This document shows, piece by piece, positions 52,720 to 61,427 of a DNA stretch of 64,000 nucleotides (position 1 is its first letter; each line of letters begins with the position of its first letter). The position numbers were made by a program, and so were the translations under genes. The notes beneath the pieces were generated by a model that saw only the letters and a program-made list of their open reading frames with translations, searched no databases and was not told the DNA's origin. The DNA is from Phaeobacter gallaeciensis DSM 26640 (GTDB lineage Bacteria > Pseudomonadota > Alphaproteobacteria > Rhodobacterales > Rhodobacteraceae): positions 62,001 to 126,000 of the forward strand of contig NC_023148.1 in the NCBI RefSeq assembly GCF_000511385.1, read 5' to 3'.

Positions 52720-54354
52720 TCACCATCTCTCCACCTTGAACAATGGGCGCGATGTATCACCCGTATCGATCGCGCGCAGCCCTTCGGTTGTTGAGACGGC
52801 CGAGTTGGCGCCCTCCAATGTCCCTTTTCTTTCACGGGATCGGCGTTCGGCCCTCGTCAGGCTCCGGCTTTCAGACTCGATTTGGCGTTGCTGTCGGATC
52901 AGCTCAGCCAGGACCAGCTCATTGGACCCGGACTTGCCAAGGGCACGGGCATTCCTCATGGCTTCGCGATATTCCCAGAGCGACACAGGCGGAATTTCCA
53001 GGTTTCGGTACCGAGCTTCGACGTATCGGTCATTATCCAGTTCGACCCAGATCACCGAGAGGTCGCGAGGGTCGTAGCGGACGACCACCTTTCCATCCCC
53101 GCGCCCGATGTGGCCTGCAAGCGCATCGGACCAGTACCGTATCTGGAACAGATGGATGCCGTCACGCCTGACCTTGCGCAGTTCACTTGGCAGAAAGCTC
53201 ACCCGAAAGGCTTCAATCTCGAAGGGGATATCGCCCATCATTTGCTCTGAGAGCGCCTCCCATTTGGCAACGGGCGTGCAGCCAAGACTTGAATGAATGC
53301 TGTTGTTGTAGCGGCAGATTTCCAGAGCAAACCAGCGATCGAAGTCGCTTAAGGTCATCGTGGCCATGCCCTCGGCGTCATAGTCGCCCTTGGCCACGAC
53401 CGAGGATTGCGTTGTTCCAGGCAACAGGTGCACGGCCCCCATCATCGTGCCGATCAATCGTTCGATGTGCCCTCCGAAATGAGGACTGCCTGGCGGCCGA
53501 TAGACCAGATCGATCCCCCATTCCGCACATGCCGACCGAAAGGCATGCGACCGGAAATCGCGCCCGTTATCGACGTGGATGCTATGCGGTTTACCCTGCG
53601 CGGGCCAAGGAACATTGCGCACCAATTCCGCCAGAAGTTCCGCCTTGGGGGCCACAGCCTGTGTCAGGCAAAGCGCCACCGACAGACGCGAAGGTGCCTC
53701 GAGAGAGGTGTAATATCCGGTCACCATCCGCGTTGCGACGTCGATCGCCAGCGTGACCCAAGGCCGCCCAATTGGTTTGCGTTCAAAACTGTCGACGAGA
53801 ATGATGTCCGCAGGCGTATGGTCGATTTGCACGACCTCCAGTGGCCGGTTTGCCTTGTTGTCGCCTACGACCGGCGCAAATTTCTGGCGGGCCGCCTTTG
53901 CGCCTTCGCGTGCCTTGGCAATTTCACGGGCATCCATTGCATCCAGCCTGCGCTGAACCGTCCGACGTGTCGGCGGTTGCAAGCCCTGCTGCCAGCACGC
54001 GCTTCGGATTTCTGTCACGATGCGCGACAGGCTTGGGCGTTCCCGCCGTAAGAAATAACGGCGAAGATGTTCTTCGATCACCGCTTCCACCTTGCCGGAT
54101 ATCAAGGTTGTACCAGTCGGGCGGCCCCGTTTCCGAGAAGCCAGCGCGCTGGTGCGCCCACCCTCTTCGGCCAGACGCTTTATCCAGCGCCAGACAGTCG
54201 CCCTGCTGACACCAAGCTCCCAAACGGCGTCATTGATGCCACTTTCCAGACTGCCAGTTCCTTTGAGATATGCCTGAACAAGCGGACGCAGAACGGCCGC
54301 CCTGCGCGCCTCCTCAGCACCAGCGGCAACGAAGTCTTCGCGATCATCATCCAT
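52720..54354 (-). CDS. tniA: TniA-family DDE transposase (Tn1)
   Basis: About 544 residues from the ATG at 54354 (a GTG lies 15 nt upstream). N-terminal winged helices (LGVSRATVWRWIKRL and LSRIVTEI) bind the ends. The DDE catalytic core shows VVQIDHTPADIILVDS, HVDNGRDFRS and GGHIERLIGTM. A Mu-type C-terminal domain follows and the end is LFKVERW. Complete and probably active. Confidence 0.88.
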   Translation of the reverse strand: MDDDREDFVAAGAEEARRAAVLRPLVQAYLKGTGSLESGINDAVWELGVSRATVWRWIKRLAEEGGRTSALASRKRGRPTGTTLISGKVEAVIEEHLRRYFLRRERPSLSRIVTEIRSACWQQGLQPPTRRTVQRRLDAMDAREIAKAREGAKAARQKFAPVVGDNKANRPLEVVQIDHTPADIILVDSFERKPIGRPWVTLAIDVATRMVTGYYTSLEAPSRLSVALCLTQAVAPKAELLAELVRNVPWPAQGKPHSIHVDNGRDFRSHAFRSACAEWGIDLVYRPPGSPHFGGHIERLIGTMMGAVHLLPGTTQSSVVAKGDYDAEGMATMTLSDFDRWFALEICRYNNSIHSSLGCTPVAKWEALSEQMMGDIPFEIEAFRVSFLPSELRKVRRDGIHLFQIRYWSDALAGHIGRGDGKVVVRYDPRDLSVIWVELDNDRYVEARYRNLEIPPVSLWEYREAMRNARALGKSGSNELVLAELIRQQRQIESESRSLTRAERRSRERKGTLEGANSAVSTTEGLRAIDTGDTSRPLFKVERW

Positions 54355-54500
54355 CAATATTTGCCACACGAAGCTGCGAACCCTGTCTCAGGTTTAAGGG
54401 CAAAAATATCGGATTTAAAGGCAAAATATCATATTTAAGGGCAAAGCAAGGCCGTTGATTTCGTTGGATTTCTCATCTCACAATTAAGGGCTACGCGACA

Positions 54501-55120
54501 ACCGGGATCAAGGTCGAAGGTGAAGGCGAGTGGCACGCACGCAAGCATGGCGGCCCGAAACGGCGCGTCTGGCGCAAGCTCCACCTTGGGATCGATGAAG
54601 AAACGTTGGAGATCCGGGCCGTCGAAGTCACCGGGAGCCACATCGGTGATGCGCCCATCCTACCCACCTTCTCGACCAAATCCCGCAGGACCAGGAAATC
54701 GGTAGCGTTACGGCTGATGGCGCCTACGACACGCGCAAATGCCACGATGCGATTGCAGATCGCGGTGCCCATGCCGTCATCCCGCCCCGCAAGAACGCGA
54801 AGCCCTGGAAGACGATCACCGCCGGAGCCGTGGCGCGAAATGAGGCCCTGCGCGCGGCGAAATACCTGGGCCGCGCGCTCTGGCGACGATGGAGTGGATA
54901 CCACCGCCGAAGCCGCGTCGAGACAAAGATGCATTGTATCAAGTTGCTGGGCCAGCGGCTCATGGCACGGGACTTCGATCGACAGGTCGCCGAACTCCAG
55001 GTCCGCATCGCCGTCCTGAACGGCTACACCGCGCTCGGAATACCCGTCACGGAAGCTGTGGGATAAGTCCGTCCGGGGAAAGGGGAACCTCGGCCTTAAG
55101 CCGATTTGTGCATCAGAGCC
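54501..55120 (+). mobile_element. Right part of an IS5-family element, frameshifted
   Basis: Immediately after Tn1 the sequence reads TGIKVEGEGEWHARKHGGPK in frame and then AVARNEALRAAKYLGRALW in a shifted frame, the middle and C-terminal part of an IS5/IS903-type transposase. A single base appears missing at about 54661 (ILP followed by ACC instead of GACC). The N-terminal half and left end are absent. The right end is about GCATCAGAGCC near 55120. A dead remnant. Confidence 0.75.
54504..55066 (+). pseudogene. IS5-family transposase remnant
   Basis: C-terminal two thirds of a DDE transposase with a one-base deletion near 54661. The readable parts GSVTADGAYDTRK and RRSRVETKMHCIKLLG lie in the second frame. 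The end is GIPVTEAVG and the stop at 55066. The start and first catalytic aspartate lie beyond the Tn1 junction and are not found on the other side. Confidence 0.7.
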
Positions 55121-55121
55121 C

Positions 55122-55149
55122 TTGACACTAATAATTAGCTATCTATGTT
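55122..55149 (+). promoter_or_regulatory. Possible promoter at the IS right end
   Basis: TTGACA (55122-55127) lies just outside the IS5 remnant, followed by TATGTT at 55144-55149 (16-bp spacing). It could drive the hydrolase gene at 55216. Confidence 0.4.
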
Positions 55150-55215
55150 TTTCCCGGCGATGGTTCCCCGGAAGAGGAGCCGGATTTCATCGCTGCATCA
55201 AACTGGAGGAAATTC

Positions 55216-56655
55216 ATGTCACGGACAGCCAATTTGGCCGGCCCGCGTTCGCGGACCGGAATGGTGGTGCTTTGCCTCGCTCTGACCGCGGGCTTCGCCC
55301 CGCTCGCGTCGGCGCAGGAGCAGCCCGCCTTCAACGAACATGCGGGAACCCTGCCGGACGGGACGGCATGGCTGATCCGCGTGCCCGAGAACTGGAATGG
55401 TCGACTACTCAGGGATCTGGATTTCGCCAGCAACGTTTCGGTCGCGTCAGCGGTCCAGCGGTATGACGACCTGCTCGGTCGTGGCTATGCCTTCGCCGGG
55501 CTCGCCCGGCACCCGCTGCGCCTGTGGCAATACGATCCGCAGCGTGAAATCCTGAATCTACAAGCTGTTCAGGACATTTTCACGGACCTGGAGCGCGCTC
55601 CTGACATGGTGCTGCAATACGGCTGTTCTGGCGGAGGGCTCGACAGCCTCGCTTCGGCCGAGGATTACCCGGACAGGATCGACGGTGCCGCCGTGCTTGC
55701 CGCCCATACGCCGGTCTGGATCATGAGCAGTTTCCTGGATGGCTGGTTCGCCATGCAGACCCTGCTGGGCGAAAGCTATGAGGCCGCTGGGCACGGTCCG
55801 GCCAGCGATCTCGCCATCGTCGGCCTGCCCAATGCCGGAGCGGGTGGCGAGCGCAGCCTTGACGCGATCCGTGCGTCCTGGATGGCCGCCATCGAAACGG
55901 CGGGCGAAAGCCCGGAGGGCCGCGCGCGGCTGGCGCTTGCCTTCGCCATCGGACAGTGGTCGCCGTGGATGGTCGAGGGGACCGAACTACCCGACACCGC
56001 GGATGCCGGCGCCATGGCCGACATGATCGTGGCCTCGGCGCTGCGCATCGGCGGTAATGTTGGCGGGTCCTCGCGGCTTCTGTTCGAAAACGCCGCATCG
56101 GGGCAGCAACTTTCCGGGAACGAGGGGGTCGACTATGCCGCCTTCTACCAGAATGCCGCACCCGCGATGGCGCGGACGGTTGAGGCGCTCTACGAACAGG
56201 CCGGTTTGGACCTTCAGGCCGACATTGCCAGGATCGACGCCGCCCCCCGCATCGCGGCCTCGGATTATGCGCGCGATTTCTGGGCCGCAGACGGGCGCAC
56301 GACGACCGGCGATCTGCAGGTTCCGGCGATCCGCATCCACATGCTGGGCGACTGGGCCATTCCCTACACGCTGATGGAAGGCTACGGCGCGCTGGTGCAG
56401 GAGCAGGGTACCGGCGATCTGTATCGGCAGTCGCTGGTCCAGGGCACGGGCCATTGCGAGTTCACGGCTGCCGAAAGCACGGCCATCGTCGAGACCCTGG
56501 TCGAACGGATCGAAACGGGCGCCTGGCCCGAGACATCGCCCGAGGCGCTGAACGCCGCAGCCGAGGCGCTGGAAACCGGGAGCGCCCCCCGGTTCATCGA
56601 ACACGGTGATTGGCGCGTGGCAGCCTATAACCGGCCCTGGGTTCCGGCAGAATGA
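55216..56655 (+). CDS. Secreted alpha/beta hydrolase
   Basis: A 479-residue protein with a signal peptide ending ASAQEQ. The nucleophile elbow QYGCSGGGLDS and the histidine region GTGHCEF, with an acidic residue before it (HMLGDWA), fit an alpha/beta hydrolase related to tannase/feruloyl-esterase-like families. Substrate unknown. It stands alone between the IS5 remnant and an IS110-type remnant, so it was probably carried in by mobile elements. It has no connection to metals that I can see. Confidence 0.7.
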   Translation: MSRTANLAGPRSRTGMVVLCLALTAGFAPLASAQEQPAFNEHAGTLPDGTAWLIRVPENWNGRLLRDLDFASNVSVASAVQRYDDLLGRGYAFAGLARHPLRLWQYDPQREILNLQAVQDIFTDLERAPDMVLQYGCSGGGLDSLASAEDYPDRIDGAAVLAAHTPVWIMSSFLDGWFAMQTLLGESYEAAGHGPASDLAIVGLPNAGAGGERSLDAIRASWMAAIETAGESPEGRARLALAFAIGQWSPWMVEGTELPDTADAGAMADMIVASALRIGGNVGGSSRLLFENAASGQQLSGNEGVDYAAFYQNAAPAMARTVEALYEQAGLDLQADIARIDAAPRIAASDYARDFWAADGRTTTGDLQVPAIRIHMLGDWAIPYTLMEGYGALVQEQGTGDLYRQSLVQGTGHCEFTAAESTAIVETLVERIETGAWPETSPEALNAAAEALETGSAPRFIEHGDWRVAAYNRPWVPAE

Positions 56656-57001
56656 GCCGATGGGGAACTGGCGCTGCGCCGGTTCCCCCACAGGTCCGGT
56701 GGCGCAAGTCATTGGTGGACCGTCGCCAACGCGCAGTGGGCATCTCTGGCGAGGGCAAGTGTTCCCATGTCTGGACGACCCCTGCTGCGCAAGCTGGGAA
56801 TTGACGCGCCTATGCCGAAAGCAGTCATGTCTACGGCCTTTGTGGTGCGGTCTAGCCGCTGGCCCAGATGAAGTCCGCGGATCGGGTCCCAATCAAAATT
56901 GCGCGCTTTCTGCGCCTTGACCCCCTGGGGTGTCCCGATCCCCGGTTCGACCGGTTTGTCATCTCTTCTCAGCTTCACGCATTCCGTCAGCGGTTCCGCG
57001 C
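56656..57001. other. Non-coding region next to the IS110-type gene
   Basis: A 346-bp gap downstream (reverse strand) of the truncated IS110/IS1111-type transposase. I see no gene. For IS1111-group elements the non-coding end after the transposase is where the bridge RNA lies. The region includes GACCCCCTGGGGTGTCCCG, a self-complementary segment at about 56920. The outer boundary of the element could not be placed. Confidence 0.35.
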
Positions 57002-57531
57002 TCAGGAGACAGGGGCCGCGTAGATCTCGTTGCGGCGCAGGAGCGCCCAAGCGATCCGGGCAGTCTTGTTGGCGAGCGCGACCGCAACGACTTTCGGTCG
57101 CTTGCGTGCTTTAAGCCCAAGCATCCAAGCCTTGCCGGCATCGCCCTGCCTTGCAAAGCGAAGCACCGCAGTCGCGCCGGAAACGAGCAGTCGCCGGATA
57201 TATCCATCACCCTGCTTGCTGATCCCGGTCTGTCGATCCTTGCCACTGCTTGAGTTCGCCCGTGGCGTCAGGCCTAGCCAGGCCGCGAACTGTCGTGCCG
57301 AGCGGAACAGGCTCGGATCCGGAACATTTGCAGCAATTGCGCTGGCGGTGATCGGTCCGATACCGGGAATGGTCGCCAGTCGCCGGCTCGTCTCGTGCGT
57401 CCGGTGCCACTCGAGGATCCGTTTCTCCAGGGCCTCAGCCTGATCGGCAATCGCCTCCGCTTGGCAGATCAACGCATGGATGGCAGCCGCAGCATGGTCA
57501 GGCAACCGTTCCTGGTTCTCTCGGAAGTGGG
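57002..57531 (-). pseudogene. IS110/IS1111-family transposase, N-terminus lost to Tn2
   Basis: The C-terminal Transposase_20 domain is intact (ATIPGIGPITASAIAANVPD, then ISKQGDGYIRRLLVSGA), but the N-terminal DEDD catalytic domain is missing. The frame continues upstream to exactly where the left end of Tn2 begins (TGTCGCC at 57532). Tn2 therefore probably inserted into the element and the rest was later lost. Confidence 0.75.
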
Positions 57532-57585
57532 TGTCGCCTTGCCCTTAAATCCGAGACACGGCGCGTTTTCCGGCCTTTCTTGCCC

Positions 57586-58377
57586 TTAAATTTGAGATGA
57601 GGTGGCTGAACCGCCGACGCGTAGTCGCATCCGCTGAGCAATCTGGTCGACGGTTGCAAGCAGTCGGGGCTCCTTATCGTAGGCGCGAAGCAGGGCAACT
57701 CGTGCGTAGACGTCGATGTCCATGCTGCACAACGCAGCCTTTACCAGTGGACGTGATTGGGCGGAGGCAATGGCGGCAAGGCAGAAGAGCCTTATGTTCG
57801 GGCGGGGGCTTTGAAGCGCGAAGAAAGGGTCTCCACATAAAGCTTTGAGTCCCATCGCGAAGGTGACCGCCCGCATGGCTCGGCGTAGTTGACGCGCGCT
57901 GCCCGACACCGCGACACGCTCCAGGATCCGTGCCCCCCGGCGGGCACGATCAACCAGCTTTTCGGAGACCGCTGCGCCATTTTGCCTGTCGGCCTTTGGA
58001 AGAAGCCGGGCACCACAAATCTGGCAGTCGAACGCCCAGGCCCTACGCCAGTGCCTGAGCTCAAGGCCGCCATCAGCGCAGCTTGTGCAAGCCTGGAACG
58101 GCACCTGTGCGGTCAACCGCATCTCTGCTTCCGGCATCGCCGCGAAAGTCATCGACGACACGAACGCTGGATCGAAGCGCGCCGCAACGGAAATCCTATC
58201 CGCGGCCAGCATGTCGAGATCAAAATCAAGGGCTGCAGCATATTTTGCGTCGATCCCGATATGGGCGAGCAGGTCTGCTACCTCGCAATGATTGGAAGCG
58301 GCCAGTCGCGATAACCAACCAGAAAGCAACTCGTCCGGCACTGGCGTCACCGATATCGGCAGCGGGATACACGTCAC
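57586..58377 (-). CDS. tniQ: TniQ-family transposition protein (Tn2)
   Basis: About 263 residues from a GTG at 58377, overlapping the tniB stop. It has PVPDELLSGWLSRLAASNH near the start and a zinc-finger pattern CTSC, CQICG. Its stop codon lies inside the terminal repeat copy at 57572, as in Tn1. Clear paralogue of the Tn1 protein. Confidence 0.83.
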   Translation of the reverse strand: MTCIPLPISVTPVPDELLSGWLSRLAASNHCEVADLLAHIGIDAKYAAALDFDLDMLAADRISVAARFDPAFVSSMTFAAMPEAEMRLTAQVPFQACTSCADGGLELRHWRRAWAFDCQICGARLLPKADRQNGAAVSEKLVDRARRGARILERVAVSGSARQLRRAMRAVTFAMGLKALCGDPFFALQSPRPNIRLFCLAAIASAQSRPLVKAALCSMDIDVYARVALLRAYDKEPRLLATVDQIAQRMRLRVGGSATSSQI

Positions 58378-59252
58378 GCCCCAGATTTCTCGAGCCGTCG
58401 CTGAGCGTTTGCATGGCGCGACCAGACCGGTGTCCATTTTGCGATGGCATCATCAGTGACGCACTCGTCACCGCTGATGATCGCGTCGATGGACAGATCC
58501 TTGACCAAGGCAAAGATGCGGGACGTCACCCCGCCAGTTAATGCGAGGATCTGCTTGAGCGACCGCACTTGCAGATTGGATTTCTTCTCCAGCGGCATGG
58601 CCGCGATCAATGTCTGGATCATATCCGAAAACTCGGCATCATCGCGCCAATTCGGCAGGTGGTGTTCATCAAGCCGACGGGCCAGTTGGACATCGCCGCG
58701 AATGGCATCGACGGCTTCGCTGACACCGTAGCAGACCAAAGATGCCTCCAGCTCGTTGCTGAGATACCTCAAGACATTGAGGAACCGGCGCTGTTCCCTA
58801 TGCGTGCCCGCAAGAAGGTTGTGGACTTCGTCGATCATGATCATCCGCAGCCCGAGGTCGCGCAAAAGGCCCACGACCCGAACTTCCAGCGAGGCAACAC
58901 TCTGCGCCTTCAGGCTCAGCGTCGACGACGGGGCTCCGACGGCTGCGAGGATGTGCATATAGAACCGCCGCTCATCAGGAGCGGGTGGCGCCTGCAACAG
59001 AAGTAACGGGGTGTGGGTGACGCCCGACTCCGGATCATACTCCGGCGCATAGCGTCGCGACAGGTTGCGGGCGATCATTGTTTTGCCGATGCCGGACGCC
59101 CCATGCACCAGAAGGCCAGGCATGCGGGTCTGCCGCGACATCTCAATCAGACCATGCAGCCGGTCCAGCACTTGCTCCGCTCGGGGAAAGCCGATCCAGA
59201 TGTCCGATTGAATGAGGGCGATGCGGCCGTCGTCTTCAGTTTCTGCCCTCAA
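58374..59252 (-). CDS. tniB: TniB-family AAA+ ATPase (Tn2)
   Basis: About 292 residues from a TTG at 59252, as in Tn1. Walker A GASGIGKT, Walker B MIMIDEVHNL. Very similar to the Tn1 copy over most of its length, with differences at both ends, so the two elements are close relatives but not duplicates of each other. Confidence 0.85.
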   Translation of the reverse strand: MRAETEDDGRIALIQSDIWIGFPRAEQVLDRLHGLIEMSRQTRMPGLLVHGASGIGKTMIARNLSRRYAPEYDPESGVTHTPLLLLQAPPAPDERRFYMHILAAVGAPSSTLSLKAQSVASLEVRVVGLLRDLGLRMIMIDEVHNLLAGTHREQRRFLNVLRYLSNELEASLVCYGVSEAVDAIRGDVQLARRLDEHHLPNWRDDAEFSDMIQTLIAAMPLEKKSNLQVRSLKQILALTGGVTSRIFALVKDLSIDAIISGDECVTDDAIAKWTPVWSRHANAQRRLEKSGA

Positions 59253-59253
59253 T

Positions 59254-59286
59254 TCACCAGCGCTCCACCTTGAACATGGGGCGCGA
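59254..59286 (-). pseudogene. tniA: 3' remnant of tniA (Tn2)
   Basis: The last codons of tniA (SRPMFKVERW, then stop), matching SRPLFKVERW at the end of the Tn1 tniA. All upstream sequence has been replaced by the IS5-family element starting at 59287. Confidence 0.75.
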
Positions 59287-60343
59287 TGGGCGTTGTTGCA
59301 GAAAGTCGGCCTGAGTTGTGAGTGCCCCTTTCCCATTCAGTTTCATGCCACGCGGACGACGTGGGCGGTGCCGAGCGCGTTGAAGCGATTGACAAGGGCG
59401 ACCCGGATGTGGATTTCGGCGGTTTGGCGATCTGGATCCCGCGCGGCGATGCGCTCACCGAAGGCCTTCAGGCATCGCATCTTGGCCTCCACTCGGCTAC
59501 GGGCGTGGTATCCGGTCCACCGCTTCCAGAATGCCCGACCGTAGTGACGCGTGGCGCGCAGGGTTTCGTTGCGCGCCTTGGCAGCCGGGCAGTCCTCTTT
59601 CCAAGCTCGACCGTTCCTTCGGGTCGGTATGATTGCCGTGCCACCGCGTGCGATGACGGCGCCGTGGCAGCGGCGGGTATCGTAGGCACCATCCGCGGTC
59701 ACGGTGCCGATGTCCTCGTCCTCGGGGATCTGGCCCAACAGGTCCGGCAGGACTGGGCTGTCGCCTTCCCGGCTAGGGGTGAACTCGACGGCCCGGATAT
59801 CCGAGGTGGCGATATCCATCGCCAGATGCACCTTGCGCCATTGGCGGCGGCCCTGAACGCCATGCTTGCGGGCCTGCCATTCGCCGTCGCCAAGAAACTT
59901 GATGCCGGTGCTGTCCACCAGAAGATTCAGCGGCCCTTCGGCACGGCGATAGGGGATCTGCACCTTGAGGGTCTTCTGTCTGCGGCACAGCGTCGAGTAG
60001 TCCGGAACGGGCCAGTCTAGCCCTGCCAGGCGCAGGAGGCTCGCGACCATTCCGGCTGTCTGCCTGAGCGGTAGCTTGAACAGAACCTTGAGCGACAGGC
60101 AAAACTGGATCGCGGCATTCGAAAAGACCGGCGGGCGCCCTGGGCGTCCCTCATGCGGCGCGTGCCAGGTCATCTCCTTGTCCAGCCAGATCAGCAGCGA
60201 TCCGCGCTTCCTGAGCGCATCGTTGTAGCTGGACCAGTTCGTCGTGCGGTAGCGGGCGGGCTTGGGCTTGCTCATGCAGATCGTCTAACCGCATGGATTC
60301 CCGATGTGAATCCTTCACCGACTGAGTTCTGCAACAACGCCCA
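59287..60343. mobile_element. IS5-family insertion sequence, complete
   Basis: Terminal inverted repeats TGGGCGTTGTTGCAGAA at both ends enclose one transposase gene. Flanking sequences (GCGA at left, GTGC at right) show no target duplication, so the element probably mediated an adjacent deletion that removed tniA and the right end of Tn2. Confidence 0.8.
59343..60275 (-). CDS. IS5-family transposase
   Basis: A 310-residue DDE transposase. Catalytic regions are LLVDSTGIKFLGDGEW, VTADGAYDTRRCHGAVIARG and the YHARSRVEAKMRCLKAFG block with the conserved R-E-K pattern. It is intact and full length for the family. Related to, but distinct from, the remnant at 54504-55066. Confidence 0.88.
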   Translation of the reverse strand: MSKPKPARYRTTNWSSYNDALRKRGSLLIWLDKEMTWHAPHEGRPGRPPVFSNAAIQFCLSLKVLFKLPLRQTAGMVASLLRLAGLDWPVPDYSTLCRRQKTLKVQIPYRRAEGPLNLLVDSTGIKFLGDGEWQARKHGVQGRRQWRKVHLAMDIATSDIRAVEFTPSREGDSPVLPDLLGQIPEDEDIGTVTADGAYDTRRCHGAVIARGGTAIIPTRRNGRAWKEDCPAAKARNETLRATRHYGRAFWKRWTGYHARSRVEAKMRCLKAFGERIAARDPDRQTAEIHIRVALVNRFNALGTAHVVRVA

Positions 60344-60394
60344 GTGCATCACCCAAAAAAAGGGAAACGACGCCAGACCGAGAAGCCTGACGCC

Positions 60395-60433
60395 GCGCTA
60401 GAAAAAAACCCCTGAACACGGTTCTTCTAGCGC
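60395..60433. other. Interrupted inverted repeat
   Basis: GCGCTAGAA (60395-60403) and TTCTAGCGC (60425-60433) form a 9-bp dyad around an A-rich loop in the gap before the winged-helix gene. It could be a terminator or an operator. Confidence 0.4.
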
Positions 60434-60452
60434 AGTGTCCGAACCCCTGCAA

Positions 60453-60473
60453 CCAGCAAAGTGTTTTTGCTGG
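60453..60473. other. Palindrome upstream of the winged-helix gene
   Basis: CCAGCAAA / TTTGCTGG with a 5-nt loop, 54 bp before the ATG at 60527. A candidate regulatory or replication-associated site. Confidence 0.4.
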
Positions 60474-60526
60474 CAAGAATGTTGTTTGCTCTCGACATGG
60501 CATCGTCTCTCTCAGGAGATACGACC

Positions 60527-61369
60527 ATGGAACCAACGACTGGCCTGATCCTAAGGCGGATCACGCAGACAGACCTCTCTGTTTCGGCGCACAAACTGGC
60601 CACGCTCATCCTCGACGGAATTGCGTGGAAGGACGGGTATAACGGCCTGCCCCGCGGCACGGCTGCCTTCACCCTGTCCTCTCTGGCAGCGAAGATGGGC
60701 GTCTCGCGCCAGTACCTGAGCGTTCTGCTGAGTGAGCTTGAAACTTCTGAACTGAAGCTTGAGCGCGAGAAGTCGAACGGCAAGTTCGCCCCCTGGCTCT
60801 TCCGCTTCGCGGCCTTTGACGACGGCGAACAGACCCACGATCTCGTGTCAGACGGAGACGACACATCACTATCTAGAGAAGAATCTAACAAAACTATATT
60901 CACAGGACAGATCAACATTGACGGTTGCTCGAACGTGTTCCGAACATGCTGGGCCGAGCTGATCAAGGCCGCGAAGAGCGCCCTACCCTGCTGGAACGTC
61001 GATACGCAAGTGATCTGGGAACGCTTCCTTGCCTTCAACCGGGCCCGTGGGAACAGCAAGGTTCCGGCCGGTTTCCTGCTCGGCTTCATGCGCCGGTGGC
61101 GCACCTCGCTTGGAGAAGCGACGCGCCCACCGGCTCTCCCCGCACCACAGCCGGTTCAAGAGCCACGAGAGCGCGAGCTGCACGAACAGATCAAGGCTGC
61201 GCCAAGCTCGAACCGCCAGTTTCACGCGTCAGACCTGTGTCGCGTCATAGGGCAAGCGGCGTACGATGCGCGCATTGTCGCCGTGATCCGGCAGTTCGGT
61301 TGCCCGAGGTTCACTGCTACGCTTGCAGTCCACGGGCGTGCAGTCCTGGCGGGCGAAATCTCGCGGTGA
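60527..61369 (+). CDS. Winged-helix DNA-binding protein, possible plasmid replication or regulatory function
   Basis: About 280 residues from the ATG at 60527 (AGGAGA upstream). A helix-turn-helix segment TLSSLAAKMGVSRQYLSVLL lies at about residues 50-70, followed by a basic-acidic segment and a C-terminal Pro-rich linker. No catalytic motif. Layout suggests a plasmid-type regulator or initiator, but I cannot assign a family. Palindromes upstream support DNA binding near its own promoter. Confidence 0.5.
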   Translation: MEPTTGLILRRITQTDLSVSAHKLATLILDGIAWKDGYNGLPRGTAAFTLSSLAAKMGVSRQYLSVLLSELETSELKLEREKSNGKFAPWLFRFAAFDDGEQTHDLVSDGDDTSLSREESNKTIFTGQINIDGCSNVFRTCWAELIKAAKSALPCWNVDTQVIWERFLAFNRARGNSKVPAGFLLGFMRRWRTSLGEATRPPALPAPQPVQEPRERELHEQIKAAPSSNRQFHASDLCRVIGQAAYDARIVAVIRQFGCPRFTATLAVHGRAVLAGEISR

Positions 61370-61427
61370 TGATGGATCGGGTGCCACAACTCTGGCCAGA
61401 ACGTATTCAGTCAGGGCAGTTCTGGGA

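Larger units (their letters stand above)
50995..54500. mobile_element. Minimal tniA-tniB-tniQ transposon (Tn1), complete ends
   Basis: A 3.5-kb element. The left end begins TGTCGCGTTGCCCTTAAAT and the right end, read inward, begins TGTCGCGTAGCCCTTAATT, a clear terminal inverted repeat. Internal copies of TTGCCCTTAA at 51002 and 51043 and three about 20-bp repeats (TTTAAGGGCAAA type) at about 54392-54453 are likely transposase sites. It carries only three genes and no resolvase or cargo. The flanks (CCAGT left, ACCGG right) do not form a 5-bp target duplication. Confidence 0.85.
57532..59286. mobile_element. Second tni transposon (Tn2), tniA deleted
   Basis: The left end begins TGTCGCCTTGCCCTTAAAT, with a second TTGCCCTTAAATTTGAGA at about 57572. 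tniQ and tniB are complete and related to but distinct from Tn1. tniA is missing except for its last codons (59254-59286). An IS5-family element begins at 59287. The right end is absent. Confidence 0.8.

Noticed and set aside
50985..54505. A 5-bp target-site duplication around Tn1
   Set aside because: The flanking bases CCAGT and ACCGG do not match, so no duplication is claimed.
56709..57050. A 113-codon reverse frame next to the IS110-type gene
   Set aside because: No domain seen and it overlaps the proposed non-coding end of the element. Likely not a protein.
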